The notes beneath the pieces were generated by a model. That model saw only the letters and a list, made by a program, of their open reading frames with translations. It was not told the origin of the DNA and searched no databases. A stretch of 46,440 bases of DNA. Origin: Cyclobacteriaceae bacterium (GTDB taxonomy: Bacteria; Bacteroidota; Bacteroidia; Cytophagales; Cyclobacteriaceae). Made by a program: the position numbers and the translations under genes. The stretch is taken from the NCBI GenBank assembly GCA_016787755.1, contig JAEUUA010000019.1, positions 1-46,440 on the forward strand, read 5' to 3'. Of this stretch, positions 7,913 to 16,151 are shown one piece after another; position 1 is the stretch's first letter, and each line of letters starts with the position of its first letter.

Positions 7913-8920
7913 TTATCCAATCAAATCCCCCAACACTGCTTTCATCTGCTCAGGCTGAAGCCTGGGACCAAATTGTGATACTACTCTTGATGAGGCGAGC
8001 GAGGCAAGTTTTCCGGCTTCGGCATAAGAATGGCCGTGGGTAATGGCATACATAAATGCGCCTGAGAACATATCGCCTGCCCCATTGGTATCAATGGCCT
8101 TTACTTTGTAGGGTTCAATTTGTATAAACGTATCGCCATCATAAATCAATGCCCCATTCGCTCCAAGTGTAATGGCAAATCGTTTAGCAACCTCTTTTAG
8201 TTTTTCGCGAGCATCTTTTATAGTATCTGTGCCCGTATAAATCATAGCTTCTTCTTCATTACAAAAAAGCAAGTCGACACTGGCACCCACCACTTCTTCC
8301 ATTTGTTTGGAGAAGTACTTTACCATGCTGGGATCTGAAAAGGTAAGGGCTACCAAAACCTTATTTCGCTCAGCAATTTTCTTGGCTTCTTTCAACGCTT
8401 CCAATCCTTTAGGGCTCGCTACTAAATAACCTTCCAAGTATACATAAGAAGAATTTTTAATAGCCTCTGCATCCAGGTGCTCGGGTGATAAAAAAGAGCT
8501 CACCCCTAAAAACGTATTCATGGTGCGCTCGGCATCGGGAGTGGTCATTACCAGGCAACGGCCAGAATGACCTTCGGGACATTGCTCAACGGTTAAATTC
8601 GTATCAACTCCATTTCTTTTTAAATCTGCCAAAAAGAATTTCCCTAACTCATCGTTCGCCACCAGGCAAGAGTAAAAACTTTTACCTCCAAATTGATTTA
8701 CAGCTACCACCGTATTACCCGCTGAACCACCACCCGACATTTTGCTGCGCTTCATGTCAATGGCCTTCATCAACTGCTGCTGGCGCTTTTCATCCACTAA
8801 GGTCATTACTCCTCTCTCCACTTCATTGGTTGCAAAAAAATCATGCTCCACTTCGGTGATAATATCCACAATGGCGTTGCCGATGCCATAAACATCGTAT
8901 TTCTGGTCACTTGAGGGCAT
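7913..8920 (-). CDS. PfkB family kinase, adenosine-kinase-like
   Basis: The frame is open to 9016, but homology begins at the ATG at 8920 (MPSSDQKYDVYGIGNAIVDI), giving 335 residues. The substrate-side motif SGGGSAGNTVVAVNQFGG (about residues 62-79) and the PfkB signature DTNGAGDMFSGAF, with catalytic D283, are intact. Members phosphorylate the 5'-hydroxymethyl of sugars or nucleosides. The overall pattern is that of the adenosine/ribokinase-like kinases common in Bacteroidota, but the substrate cannot be read from sequence. Cytoplasmic. It is transcribed in the same direction as its neighbours, with gaps of about 100 (upstream) and 180 (downstream) bases. Confidence 0.88.
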   Translation of the reverse strand: MPSSDQKYDVYGIGNAIVDIITEVEHDFFATNEVERGVMTLVDEKRQQQLMKAIDMKRSKMSGGGSAGNTVVAVNQFGGKSFYSCLVANDELGKFFLADLKRNGVDTNLTVEQCPEGHSGRCLVMTTPDAERTMNTFLGVSSFLSPEHLDAEAIKNSSYVYLEGYLVASPKGLEALKEAKKIAERNKVLVALTFSDPSMVKYFSKQMEEVVGASVDLLFCNEEEAMIYTGTDTIKDAREKLKEVAKRFAITLGANGALIYDGDTFIQIEPYKVKAIDTNGAGDMFSGAFMYAITHGHSYAEAGKLASLASSRVVSQFGPRLQPEQMKAVLGDLIG

Positions 8921-9024
8921 AGATATAAAATTTAAATTTTGCTGCAAGTATAAGCCTAAAGCAGAAAGGTAAAAAGCGTAAAGGAGTCTTTCAGCTTTAA
9001 ACTTTATGCCTCTCAACCTTATAT

Positions 9025-9981
9025 TTATTTCTTTCCCTTTGGTTGGATACTTAATGTGTACTTGAATTTCGCAGCCCGATTTGGATAGTCGGTGATAAAT
9101 CCATCTACCCCCATTCCTTTAAGAGCTAGCATATCTTTCTCCTCATTTACCGTCCACGGAATTACACGAATTTTCTTTTCGTGGAGAAATTTTACATCGG
9201 CATTGGAAAGCAACATAAAATACGGACTATAAATGGAAGGCGTAAATCCTAAGTCTGCCAAGTTCGATTCCACTGATCTCTTGTTTTCAACTAAGGCAGC
9301 CAATCTTACCTCAGGATATTTTTCATGCCAGTATTTTAACACCCGAAAGTCGAACGACTGAATAACTACACGATCTAATGGCAAAAACTCATCAATTAAA
9401 TTATAGACTAAATCAGAAAATGCTTTTGGTGTTGGGTGAAATTTATTATCGCCTTCTGGTTCACTTTTAATTTCAATGTTATAGTCTACTTCGTAGCGGG
9501 TGTAACTTTTAATATGATTTTCAACCGCCACAATGACGTCTGAAAGCAAGGGTTTGTGAACACTCATTTTCTGTTGCTGTGGGAATCGTTCATTTTCTTT
9601 CATTCCGCAATCCCACTGCTTTACTTCCTCATACGTCATTCTATAAATATTGAACTTTCGTTCCACTTTCTCGTCAATCGAATCCCCTTCAGGATCGGTA
9701 CAAATAGCAGCCGTCATCCACGGCTCGTGCGACACCACTAGTTTTTTATCTTTTGTCACCGCCAGATCAAGTTCAAGGGTGGTAACACCCGAATCCAGCG
9801 CCAGCAAAAAAGCCGGAATGGTATTTTCTGGCATGAGGCCGCGTGCCCCCCGATGACCTTGAACATCAAACTTTGGAACATAAGCTTGAGCCTGAAGCCC
9901 AACGCTTATCATCAAAGAGAAAAATAGAATTAAGAAGTACCTGATGGAAGATGCTGGATACTGGATACTGGATAAAATCAT
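9025..9981 (-). CDS. Glycerophosphodiester phosphodiesterase, exported
   Basis: A 318-residue GDPD-family TIM-barrel enzyme that splits glycerophosphodiesters into glycerol-3-phosphate and an alcohol. The motif HRGARGLMPENT (H43, R44, E52), the pair E70/D72 in TLELDLAV and H85 in VSHEPW are the expected catalytic and metal residues. Residues of about 15-32 are a signal peptide ending LQAQA, so it acts outside the cytoplasm. The first residues, MILSSIQYPASSIRY, are the translation of a CTGGATA heptad repeat (9951-10072), which therefore supplies the start codon. No better in-frame start leaves a whole signal peptide. Confidence 0.9.
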   Translation of the reverse strand: MILSSIQYPASSIRYFLILFFSLMISVGLQAQAYVPKFDVQGHRGARGLMPENTIPAFLLALDSGVTTLELDLAVTKDKKLVVSHEPWMTAAICTDPEGDSIDEKVERKFNIYRMTYEEVKQWDCGMKENERFPQQQKMSVHKPLLSDVIVAVENHIKSYTRYEVDYNIEIKSEPEGDNKFHPTPKAFSDLVYNLIDEFLPLDRVVIQSFDFRVLKYWHEKYPEVRLAALVENKRSVESNLADLGFTPSIYSPYFMLLSNADVKFLHEKKIRVIPWTVNEEKDMLALKGMGVDGFITDYPNRAAKFKYTLSIQPKGKK

Positions 9982-10072
9982 CTTGCAAAGTTACTGGATT
10001 CTGGATACTAGATAGAAACTTCTTGTTCAAAAGTCCTAACATATTCCGGCATCCAGTATCAAGTAACCAGCC
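9951..10072. repeat. CTGGATA heptad repeat cluster
   Basis: CTGGATA repeats three times in a row at 9954-9974. Variants follow at 9993-10014 (CTGGATTCTGGATACTAGATA), and an inverted piece, CATCCAGTATC, lies at 10050-10060. The cluster fills the gap between the GDPD gene and the outer-membrane barrel gene and encodes the first residues of the GDPD frame. It looks like a dispersed or expanding simple repeat rather than a regulatory site. Confidence 0.65.
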
Positions 10073-10073
10073 T

Positions 10074-12899
10074 TTATTGTTGAATAATCATGCGCATACC
10101 ACCACCGCCTCTTCTACCTCCACCACCCATCGGGTTAAGATGCTTGTTAAGTGCATAGGTGAAGCTAACCATATAGAATCGCCCTAGGTTGTTTGTTGTT
10201 TGCTGTTGGATATAATTTTCACCTGAGCTTTGGTTTACACTATTACTTTGATCCAACACATTGTTCACTTTAAATTTCAACTCGCCAGCATTGTTCTTTA
10301 AAATGAATCGCGAAATTGAAATATCTAAAAACGGAATCTCCTGGCGGAAGTCTGTTGTTTTACTCGTATAGATCAAATACTCATAACTTGTGTTGAAGGA
10401 ATACTTTTTAAGAAAACTTAAGTTGATCTCTGCCTTATACGTTTGATTAAAAAACTGTTGATCTGGGGTACTGAAATCGTATTGGGTTTCTTGTTGGTTA
10501 AGATTTGCACTTAAGTCTAAAATGACAATCTCTTTATAGGTAAAATTATAACGGCTATTCCCTCCCAACGTGCGGCTTCGTGCATTATTATTTTGGCCAT
10601 TCAAGACTGCAATAGTTTCGGATAACGTGGCTGATGGTCCGAAATTAAAACGACTGTTAATCTTCTTTATTGGGAAACCAAAATTAAAATTACCCCGGAG
10701 GCTCTTCGAATAATCAACATTAACCGGCATTGTTAAACGGTTGCCTCCATTAAATGTTTGTGAGTTTACGATCGCATTTTTTGTATAAGACGCATTAATG
10801 AAAGCAAAGAAATTAATAAACCGAGCCGGATTGAAAGAAGTAAAGTTGGTATTTAGTCTATGCACATATCCGGGTTTAAGTTCGGGATTACCTACATATA
10901 AATTTAAAGGATCACTATTATCGATAACCGGCTGAAGTTGTTGAATCGTTGGTTCTTGCATAGATGTTTCGTAGTCAATGCGCAGATGTTTGGTAGTAGA
11001 AAAATCATAATTAAAGTGGGTTGACGGAAGTAAATTTTCAAACGTGCGATCAATTTTTACATCGCGTGAAATCAAATCTCCTTTTAGCGATGTCATTTGA
11101 TAGCTGGCTCCTGTGGTAAGACTAAATTTCTCTCGATTTATTTTGAAGTTTAGACCAGGGCGATTGTAAATGTAATTACTGATATACTTGTTACTTAATT
11201 GAGTATTGAATATGGGCGTTCCCCCACCTACATCAAATACTTCACGATTGACATCATTCCTATTGGTTTGAAAATTATAATTGGCTTCCAAATATTTTCT
11301 ACCCCCCAACGGTTCCGTAAAAGAAACCGTAGCACCATAAGACTGATTGTTGGTTGACTGCGTATTGGTTTGATCTAGTTGTTGTTCTCCTGGTGTGTTC
11401 GAGTAATATTTATTAGTTGATTGCTGGTTTCCTTCACTATCGGTTGTGCTTAATCCCATCGTAAGATTGGTCGAGATGCTTCGTCCCTTTTTCTCAAATC
11501 GATGCCGCCACAATAAACTGGTATTCAAGCTTAGGGCCGTCTGATCAGTATCCGTATTGCGCGTACTTTCGTTCAATATGGCGTTATCGCTTACGTTTCT
11601 TGTTTCGGCTGTGCTTATTGTACGTTGATTAGAAACGGAATAGTTTGCATTGGCGGCAGCTTTAATGGTATTGGCCGAATCAAGATTATGATCTAACATT
11701 AAGGTGCCTTTGTGATTATCGCTCTTGCTGATTTGCCTGCTTAGCTGATTCAGCTCGTTGCTCTTATCAACCCCTGGGTTATTTGCATCGGTAGGCAAAA
11801 AGTTAATCCGGTTCAAATCCGTATTTACATTTCTATCCAAGTGATTGTAGAAATAACTTGAGGTAAGTTTGGTGTCCTTATTTAGATCACGGTTGAAGTT
11901 AAGACCTCCCGCATAGTTGGTCATGATACCGCTTTGCCGACCCCCAAAATTTACGGCCGGTCCACTGCCTCCACCACCACTCGAATTAATGCTAATATTA
12001 ACACCACCACCGCCCATCATAGTTTGAGTTCCACCTGAGAAGTTCATAAAATCACCTATAGAAAATCCCTGCTCATTAATGTTATTGCCCATTCCTAAAA
12101 AAGAAAGTTGTTTGCCCTTCGAGAATTTGTTTACACTGGCCGTTGCCTGAAAGCGATTATCTGATCCATAGCCACCCATTAAATTTCCAAAGGCGCCCTT
12201 GCGTTTTTCTTCTTTCAATTCAAGATTGATTGTCTTCTCGCGCTGGCCATCATCAATGCCAGTAAATTGAGCCTGATCTGATTTGCGATCAAATACCTGC
12301 ACTTTATCAATGGCATCGGCCGGTAAATTTCGGGTAGCTAATTTAGGATCGCGACCAAAAAATTCGCGACCATCTACCGTAACCCGTTGCACTTGTTCCC
12401 CTTGGGCGCGCACGGTACCATCCGTTTCTACTTCCATGCCCGGCATAACCTTCAGCAAGTCTTCCACCGTTGCGTTGGTTTTTGTTTTGAAGGAGCCGGC
12501 ATTAAATTCAATCGTATCTTTTTTTACGGTTACTGGATTTTTCTCACCCATAATTACAACGCCATCTAACTCTTTCGTAAGAGGTTCCATTTTTATTCTG
12601 CCAAGATCAAGCACTGGATCCACGGTGGTTGCAATACGATTTAAATAGGGTGTGAACCCAACAAATGTAATCTTGAGCAGATATTCTCCTTTGTTTACAT
12701 TCCTGATTTCAAAAATTCCTTTGGCATCCGTTACACCAAAGTTGACAAGAGAGGAATCCTTAAGACTTAAGATCATTACGGTTGACGATGGCAATGAACT
12801 GGATAAAGTATCCGTCACCTGACCTTTGATCATTGCTTTTTGGGCGAACGTGACGAATGATGCGATTACAAAAAATATCCCGAGGTAAAATTTTTTCAT
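10074..12899 (-). CDS. Outer-membrane beta-barrel protein, TonB-receptor-like, with carboxypeptidase-regulatory-like domain
   Basis: A 941-residue protein with a signal peptide (MKKFYLGIFFVIASFVTFAQ) and a carboxypeptidase-regulatory-like beta-sandwich (about residues 22-110, with GVTDAKGIFEIRNVNKGEYLLKITFVGFTP as its core). A plug-like region follows (about 115-215, VTVKKDTIEFNAGSFKTKTN and GREFFGRDPKLATRNLPADA), then a long barrel of alternating strands. This is the Bacteroidota outer-membrane receptor architecture; the ligand is unknown. The tail MGGGGRRGGGGMRMIIQQ is glycine-rich and resembles that of the GLPGLI protein encoded 26 bases upstream. The two are surely one operon. Confidence 0.88.
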   Translation of the reverse strand: MKKFYLGIFFVIASFVTFAQKAMIKGQVTDTLSSSLPSSTVMILSLKDSSLVNFGVTDAKGIFEIRNVNKGEYLLKITFVGFTPYLNRIATTVDPVLDLGRIKMEPLTKELDGVVIMGEKNPVTVKKDTIEFNAGSFKTKTNATVEDLLKVMPGMEVETDGTVRAQGEQVQRVTVDGREFFGRDPKLATRNLPADAIDKVQVFDRKSDQAQFTGIDDGQREKTINLELKEEKRKGAFGNLMGGYGSDNRFQATASVNKFSKGKQLSFLGMGNNINEQGFSIGDFMNFSGGTQTMMGGGGVNISINSSGGGGSGPAVNFGGRQSGIMTNYAGGLNFNRDLNKDTKLTSSYFYNHLDRNVNTDLNRINFLPTDANNPGVDKSNELNQLSRQISKSDNHKGTLMLDHNLDSANTIKAAANANYSVSNQRTISTAETRNVSDNAILNESTRNTDTDQTALSLNTSLLWRHRFEKKGRSISTNLTMGLSTTDSEGNQQSTNKYYSNTPGEQQLDQTNTQSTNNQSYGATVSFTEPLGGRKYLEANYNFQTNRNDVNREVFDVGGGTPIFNTQLSNKYISNYIYNRPGLNFKINREKFSLTTGASYQMTSLKGDLISRDVKIDRTFENLLPSTHFNYDFSTTKHLRIDYETSMQEPTIQQLQPVIDNSDPLNLYVGNPELKPGYVHRLNTNFTSFNPARFINFFAFINASYTKNAIVNSQTFNGGNRLTMPVNVDYSKSLRGNFNFGFPIKKINSRFNFGPSATLSETIAVLNGQNNNARSRTLGGNSRYNFTYKEIVILDLSANLNQQETQYDFSTPDQQFFNQTYKAEINLSFLKKYSFNTSYEYLIYTSKTTDFRQEIPFLDISISRFILKNNAGELKFKVNNVLDQSNSVNQSSGENYIQQQTTNNLGRFYMVSFTYALNKHLNPMGGGGRRGGGGMRMIIQQ

Positions 12900-12925
12900 A
12901 TACTTTATAAAATGAAGCCTGAGTT

Positions 12926-13732
12926 TTAATTTCTAATAATCATTCCACCACGGCCACCCATTTGCTTCATTTGTTCTTCCATCATTTTCCGAAATTCGAC
13001 TTGCTTAATTTTAGTGCCACTTGATGGGGCTTTCAATTCATTTTTCTTCAACTCTCTAAACTCAATAGTTTTTGCCAGTAACACCCGCTCACCATTATTA
13101 ATATCTACGGCAAGCACGGCCCCGGGTAATGTGTTGTATCGATCCGGTCCAAGAAATGGCCGGATCTGGTTTGTGTACCAGGCTGTTATTTCGGTCGTTC
13201 TTATGATGGGCTCTGTAGGTTCATTCCCTCTCGAAATTCTAAGGGTATCTGTTTTCGAATAATACGCCATGTTGCACTTGTACTCACCAATCATTTTTGT
13301 TTCAGTTCCAAACTTCCAGGGCGATAGGGCGATTGAATCTTCGATCAGATAATTCTTTCCCATAAAATCCTGCTTGGCGATAACTTTGCCTGTATTCTGA
13401 TCTATGTAGATTTCAGTATTCGGCATTCTAAAATTCATCCTCATCCCACCACCGCCACTGCCAGCTGTGCTAAATTGTTCTTCCTCATCTTCTATTACGG
13501 GTTTGTAAAGTGACTCAGCATCGTTAAAGAATAGTTGCTGCTTCGAAGTGCGAAACTCAGGAATCATAGCTTTCATTCCTTCCCGCTCAGCAGGAATATT
13601 CCGGTGCATATTAATTTTCACCTCATAGGTAATTACTCCGGTTGTTTGACCAAAGACAATATTGGCAGCAGCCATCGAAACAAGCACACCGGCTAGCAAA
13701 ATCAATTTTTTCATATAAGACGGAATTTTCAT
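12926..13732 (-). CDS. GLPGLI family protein
   Basis: A 268-residue exported protein with a signal peptide ending at FGQTT. The body fits the GLPGLI family: VITYEVKINMHR at the N terminus, the central SIALSPWKFGTETKMIGEYKC block and the family-naming region GPDRYNTLPGAVLAVDINNG. The family is restricted largely to Bacteroidota and its function is unknown. Its members often accompany TonB-receptor-like barrels, as here. The C terminus QMGGRGGMIIRN echoes the barrel's. The ATG at 13714 (MKKLILLAGVL) is an equally good start and gives a more typical signal peptide. It begins the operon facing the AGGTT array and is divergent from the two-component system. Confidence 0.85.
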   Translation of the reverse strand: MKIPSYMKKLILLAGVLVSMAAANIVFGQTTGVITYEVKINMHRNIPAEREGMKAMIPEFRTSKQQLFFNDAESLYKPVIEDEEEQFSTAGSGGGGMRMNFRMPNTEIYIDQNTGKVIAKQDFMGKNYLIEDSIALSPWKFGTETKMIGEYKCNMAYYSKTDTLRISRGNEPTEPIIRTTEITAWYTNQIRPFLGPDRYNTLPGAVLAVDINNGERVLLAKTIEFRELKKNELKAPSSGTKIKQVEFRKMMEEQMKQMGGRGGMIIRN

Positions 13733-13746
13733 GGTTAACTGATACC

Positions 13747-13754
13747 CAAATGTA
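13747..13754 (-). promoter_or_regulatory. -7 box of the GLPGLI/barrel operon promoter
   Basis: TACATTTG on the minus strand is a perfect TAnnTTTG, with transcription predicted near 13741. No TTG lies 19-20 bases upstream. The AGGTT array starts two bases away and occupies the -33 region, which suggests a promoter that depends on, or is blocked by, a bound regulator. Confidence 0.45.
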
Positions 13755-13755
13755 C

Positions 13756-13815
13756 AGGTTGAGATAGGTTTGATCGGTTAAAAGTTTTGAAAGCAAGGTT
13801 AATTAAGGTTAAAAG
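13756..13815. promoter_or_regulatory. Phased AGGTT direct-repeat array, candidate binding site of the adjacent OmpR-type regulator
   Basis: GGTT occurs at 13757, 13767, 13776, 13797 and 13807, each but one preceded by A. The sequence can be written as successive 10-mers beginning AGGTT, AGGTT, GGTTA, (no match), AGGTT, AGGTT. A further GGTTAA lies at 13733. Offsets of 10, 9, 21 and 10 bases place all copies on one face of the helix. OmpR-family regulators bind direct repeats of this kind; the CpxR site, GTAAA-N5-GTAAA, has the same architecture. The array sits between a GLPGLI/barrel operon and a two-component operon. That the encoded regulator binds it is inference. Confidence 0.6.
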
Positions 13816-13840
13816 TTGCAAGGATGGTGGTATATCCCAG

Positions 13841-13878
13841 TACTTTTGTTGCTATGACATGGCAATTAAAAAACTTTG
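13841..13878 (+). promoter_or_regulatory. Candidate promoters of the two-component operon
   Basis: TACTTTTG (13841-13848) matches the -7 consensus but has its nearest TTG 22 bases upstream, at the edge of the AGGTT array. A second candidate is TTG (13849-13851), 19 bases, AAACTTTG (13871-13878), with one mismatch. Either would leave a leader of 50-80 bases before the GTG start at 13937. I cannot choose between them. Confidence 0.35.
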
Positions 13879-13936
13879 CGCCCCTCAGTATGATCGTGCA
13901 TGCCCTTCCACGTAACCTTAAAAAAGCTGCAACTTC

Positions 13937-15415
13937 GTGAAATCAAAAAACACCTTAACGCTTATTTTAATTGTTAGCAGCATAGCCTTGCTGCTTGCAT
14001 TACAAGCGTTTTGGTTGATCTCTTCTTATGAGAAAGCATATTTTGATTTGCGGAGAGAAACAACTGTTGTGTTTCGATCAACCGTTATGGCAATGCGCGA
14101 CTCTTTGTTTATAAAGAGTTTTGAAAAAGTGCCTTCGGACACATCTGTAAGAGTTTTTAATTTTACCCCCAAATCAGATACCGGAACTCTCGAAAAATCA
14201 ACTAATCATTTACAATCGAGCAGCTCTCAAATTCAGATATATATTTCATCAGACAGGAAAGGGGATTCGGTGCAAACACTACTTAGACCTCTATCTGCAC
14301 GATTCCGGGAAGGCAAATTGAATGGAGGTAATTTTATTCTTCGAATAGGAGTCGATTCATTGTCGGAAGATAGCATTCGGCACAATTTTCAACTAGCCCT
14401 TCAACGAATGGCTTTTGACGTGCCCTTTAAGATAATACATAGTTCTTTCAGGCCTACTCCTACTCAATTAAGCAACGGAGGAAAAGAATTATTCAGAAGT
14501 CAGCATGAAGAAATTGAGAAAGAACTAGGATCCCCACTTCTATCCGATTCGATACAATCCGACTGGGTGCGAGTGGATCCAGTGCATCGCTACGCTGCAG
14601 TGCTGTCTAATTTTAGATTTCTAATTCTAAAAGAAATTACCCCCCAAATTCTGTTTTCGCTTTTTCTTACTTCACTAACTATCCTCGCCTTTGTGGTGAT
14701 GTATAAAAGTATACGGTCGCAACAGCGATTGATGGAATTAAAAAATGATTTCATCAGCAACATCACTCACGAACTAAAAACTCCTATAACTACGGTAGGT
14801 GTTGCACTTGAAGCACTCAAAAATTTCAAGGGCCTGAATAACCCAACACTCACCAATGAATATCTCGACATTGCTCAGAATGAACTCAATCGGCTAACCA
14901 TCCTTACCGATAAAATTCTAAAAACCTCAAGCTTCGAAAATAGTGGAGTCGAGTATAATGCCGAACCTGTGGAACTTGACAAAATCATTGATCAGGTGTT
15001 GGCATCATTAAAACTTGTTTTTGAACGTGAACAAACCAAAATAAGTTTCACGAAAGAAGGTACCGATTTTCAATTACTTGGGAGTTCCGTTCATCTTACC
15101 AGTGTTGTGTATAATTTACTCGACAATGCGCTTAAGTACAGCAAAGAAATTCCTGAAATTGAAATTCAGTTAAAGGCTACATCAGATCAATTAATTCTTA
15201 TGATCAAAGATCATGGAATGGGAATAGCCTCAGAATATAGACGCAAAGTGTTTGAGAAATTTTTTAGAGTTCCTACCGGGGATGTTCATAACATAAAAGG
15301 ATATGGCCTTGGCTTAAGCTATGTTGAAGGTGTGGTTAAGAGTCATAAAGGAAGTATTGCGGTAGAGAGCGAAGTAGGGAAAGGAAGTGTTTTCACTATT
15401 ACATTGCCTAAGTAA
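13937..15415 (+). CDS. Membrane sensor histidine kinase
   Basis: A 492-residue kinase starting with GTG. The first membrane helix is at residues 8-28 and a periplasmic sensor region of about 200 residues follows, with no family I recognise. A second helix spans about 238-257, and then a HisKA domain has its phospho-acceptor H278 in DFISNITHELKTPI. The HATPase_c domain carries the N box NLLDNALKYS, G1 DHGMGI, F box KFFRV and G2 GYGLGLSYV. All ATP-binding motifs are intact. The response regulator follows 6 bases later. The GLPGLI/barrel operon is divergent and shares the AGGTT array, so envelope-related sensing is a reasonable guess, not a demonstration. Confidence 0.93.
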   Translation: MKSKNTLTLILIVSSIALLLALQAFWLISSYEKAYFDLRRETTVVFRSTVMAMRDSLFIKSFEKVPSDTSVRVFNFTPKSDTGTLEKSTNHLQSSSSQIQIYISSDRKGDSVQTLLRPLSARFREGKLNGGNFILRIGVDSLSEDSIRHNFQLALQRMAFDVPFKIIHSSFRPTPTQLSNGGKELFRSQHEEIEKELGSPLLSDSIQSDWVRVDPVHRYAAVLSNFRFLILKEITPQILFSLFLTSLTILAFVVMYKSIRSQQRLMELKNDFISNITHELKTPITTVGVALEALKNFKGLNNPTLTNEYLDIAQNELNRLTILTDKILKTSSFENSGVEYNAEPVELDKIIDQVLASLKLVFEREQTKISFTKEGTDFQLLGSSVHLTSVVYNLLDNALKYSKEIPEIEIQLKATSDQLILMIKDHGMGIASEYRRKVFEKFFRVPTGDVHNIKGYGLGLSYVEGVVKSHKGSIAVESEVGKGSVFTITLPK

Positions 15416-15421
15416 TCAGCA

Positions 15422-16111
15422 ATGAGCAAAACAAAAATACTTTATGTAGAGGATGAACCCTTTCTGGGCCGGATTGTGAAAGAGAGCCTGGAGGTGCGCG
15501 ATTTTGAAGTACGTATGGTGGCTGACGGAAAATTGGTACAAAGCGTATTCGAAGAATTACATCCGGATATTTGTGTGCTTGATGTAATGCTTCCCAACAA
15601 AGATGGATACGCCATCGCACGGGACATCCGGCAACTGAATGCAACCATCCCGATCATCTTTGTAACTGCAAAAACACAAACCGAAGATCTTATTAAAGGT
15701 TTTGAAGTAGGTGGAAACGATTATCTTCGTAAGCCCTTTAGTATGGAAGAATTGATTGTACGTGTAAACAATCTTCTGCAACTCACACAAAAATTATCCT
15801 CAGGACCCAAGGAGTCAATTGCCATTGGGAAATTTGAGTTCGCGCCCCAGCGTTATGAATTAAGAAAAGAGGGCAAGGCAAAAAAACTTTCGCACCGCGA
15901 AGCGATGCTGCTTCAAATACTGGCTGAGAATCAAAATGCAAACATCGATCGAAAAACTATATTGATGCGCATATGGGGTGATGATTCTTTTTTTAACTCA
16001 CGTAACTTAGACGTGTACATTACCAAACTGCGCGATTATCTCAGGGAAGATTCGGCCATAGAAATTATTACCATTAAAGGAGTTGGCTATCACTTTGCCG
16101 TGGGTAATTAA
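15422..16111 (+). CDS. OmpR/PhoB-family response regulator
   Basis: A 229-residue two-domain regulator. The receiver domain (1-120) has the acidic pocket E10/D11, phospho-acceptor D54 in CVLDVMLP, T82 and K104 in DYLRKPF. The C-terminal winged-helix domain (about 130-227) shows the family pattern LSHREAMLLQILAENQN, then RKTILMRIWGDDSFFNSRNL and the terminal ITIKGVGYHF. It is the cognate partner of the kinase 6 bases upstream. Regulators of this class bind tandem direct repeats, and the phased AGGTT array at 13756-13815 is the obvious candidate target. Confidence 0.95.
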   Translation: MSKTKILYVEDEPFLGRIVKESLEVRDFEVRMVADGKLVQSVFEELHPDICVLDVMLPNKDGYAIARDIRQLNATIPIIFVTAKTQTEDLIKGFEVGGNDYLRKPFSMEELIVRVNNLLQLTQKLSSGPKESIAIGKFEFAPQRYELRKEGKAKKLSHREAMLLQILAENQNANIDRKTILMRIWGDDSFFNSRNLDVYITKLRDYLREDSAIEIITIKGVGYHFAVGN

Positions 16112-16151
16112 CTGAAAGTGTTAGATTTGTTAGCCCGCTAACTCATCTACC

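Noticed and set aside
9951..10072. CRISPR-like array
   Set aside because: The repeats are 7-base units without unique spacers of constant length, and no cas gene is present.
12283..12648. 121-codon open frame opposite the outer-membrane barrel gene
   Set aside because: It lies entirely inside a well-supported gene on the other strand and has no family features.
13858..13914. 18-codon open frame upstream of the histidine kinase
   Set aside because: It begins ATGGCAATTAAAAAACT and stops early. It overlaps candidate promoter elements and shows no leader-peptide pattern.
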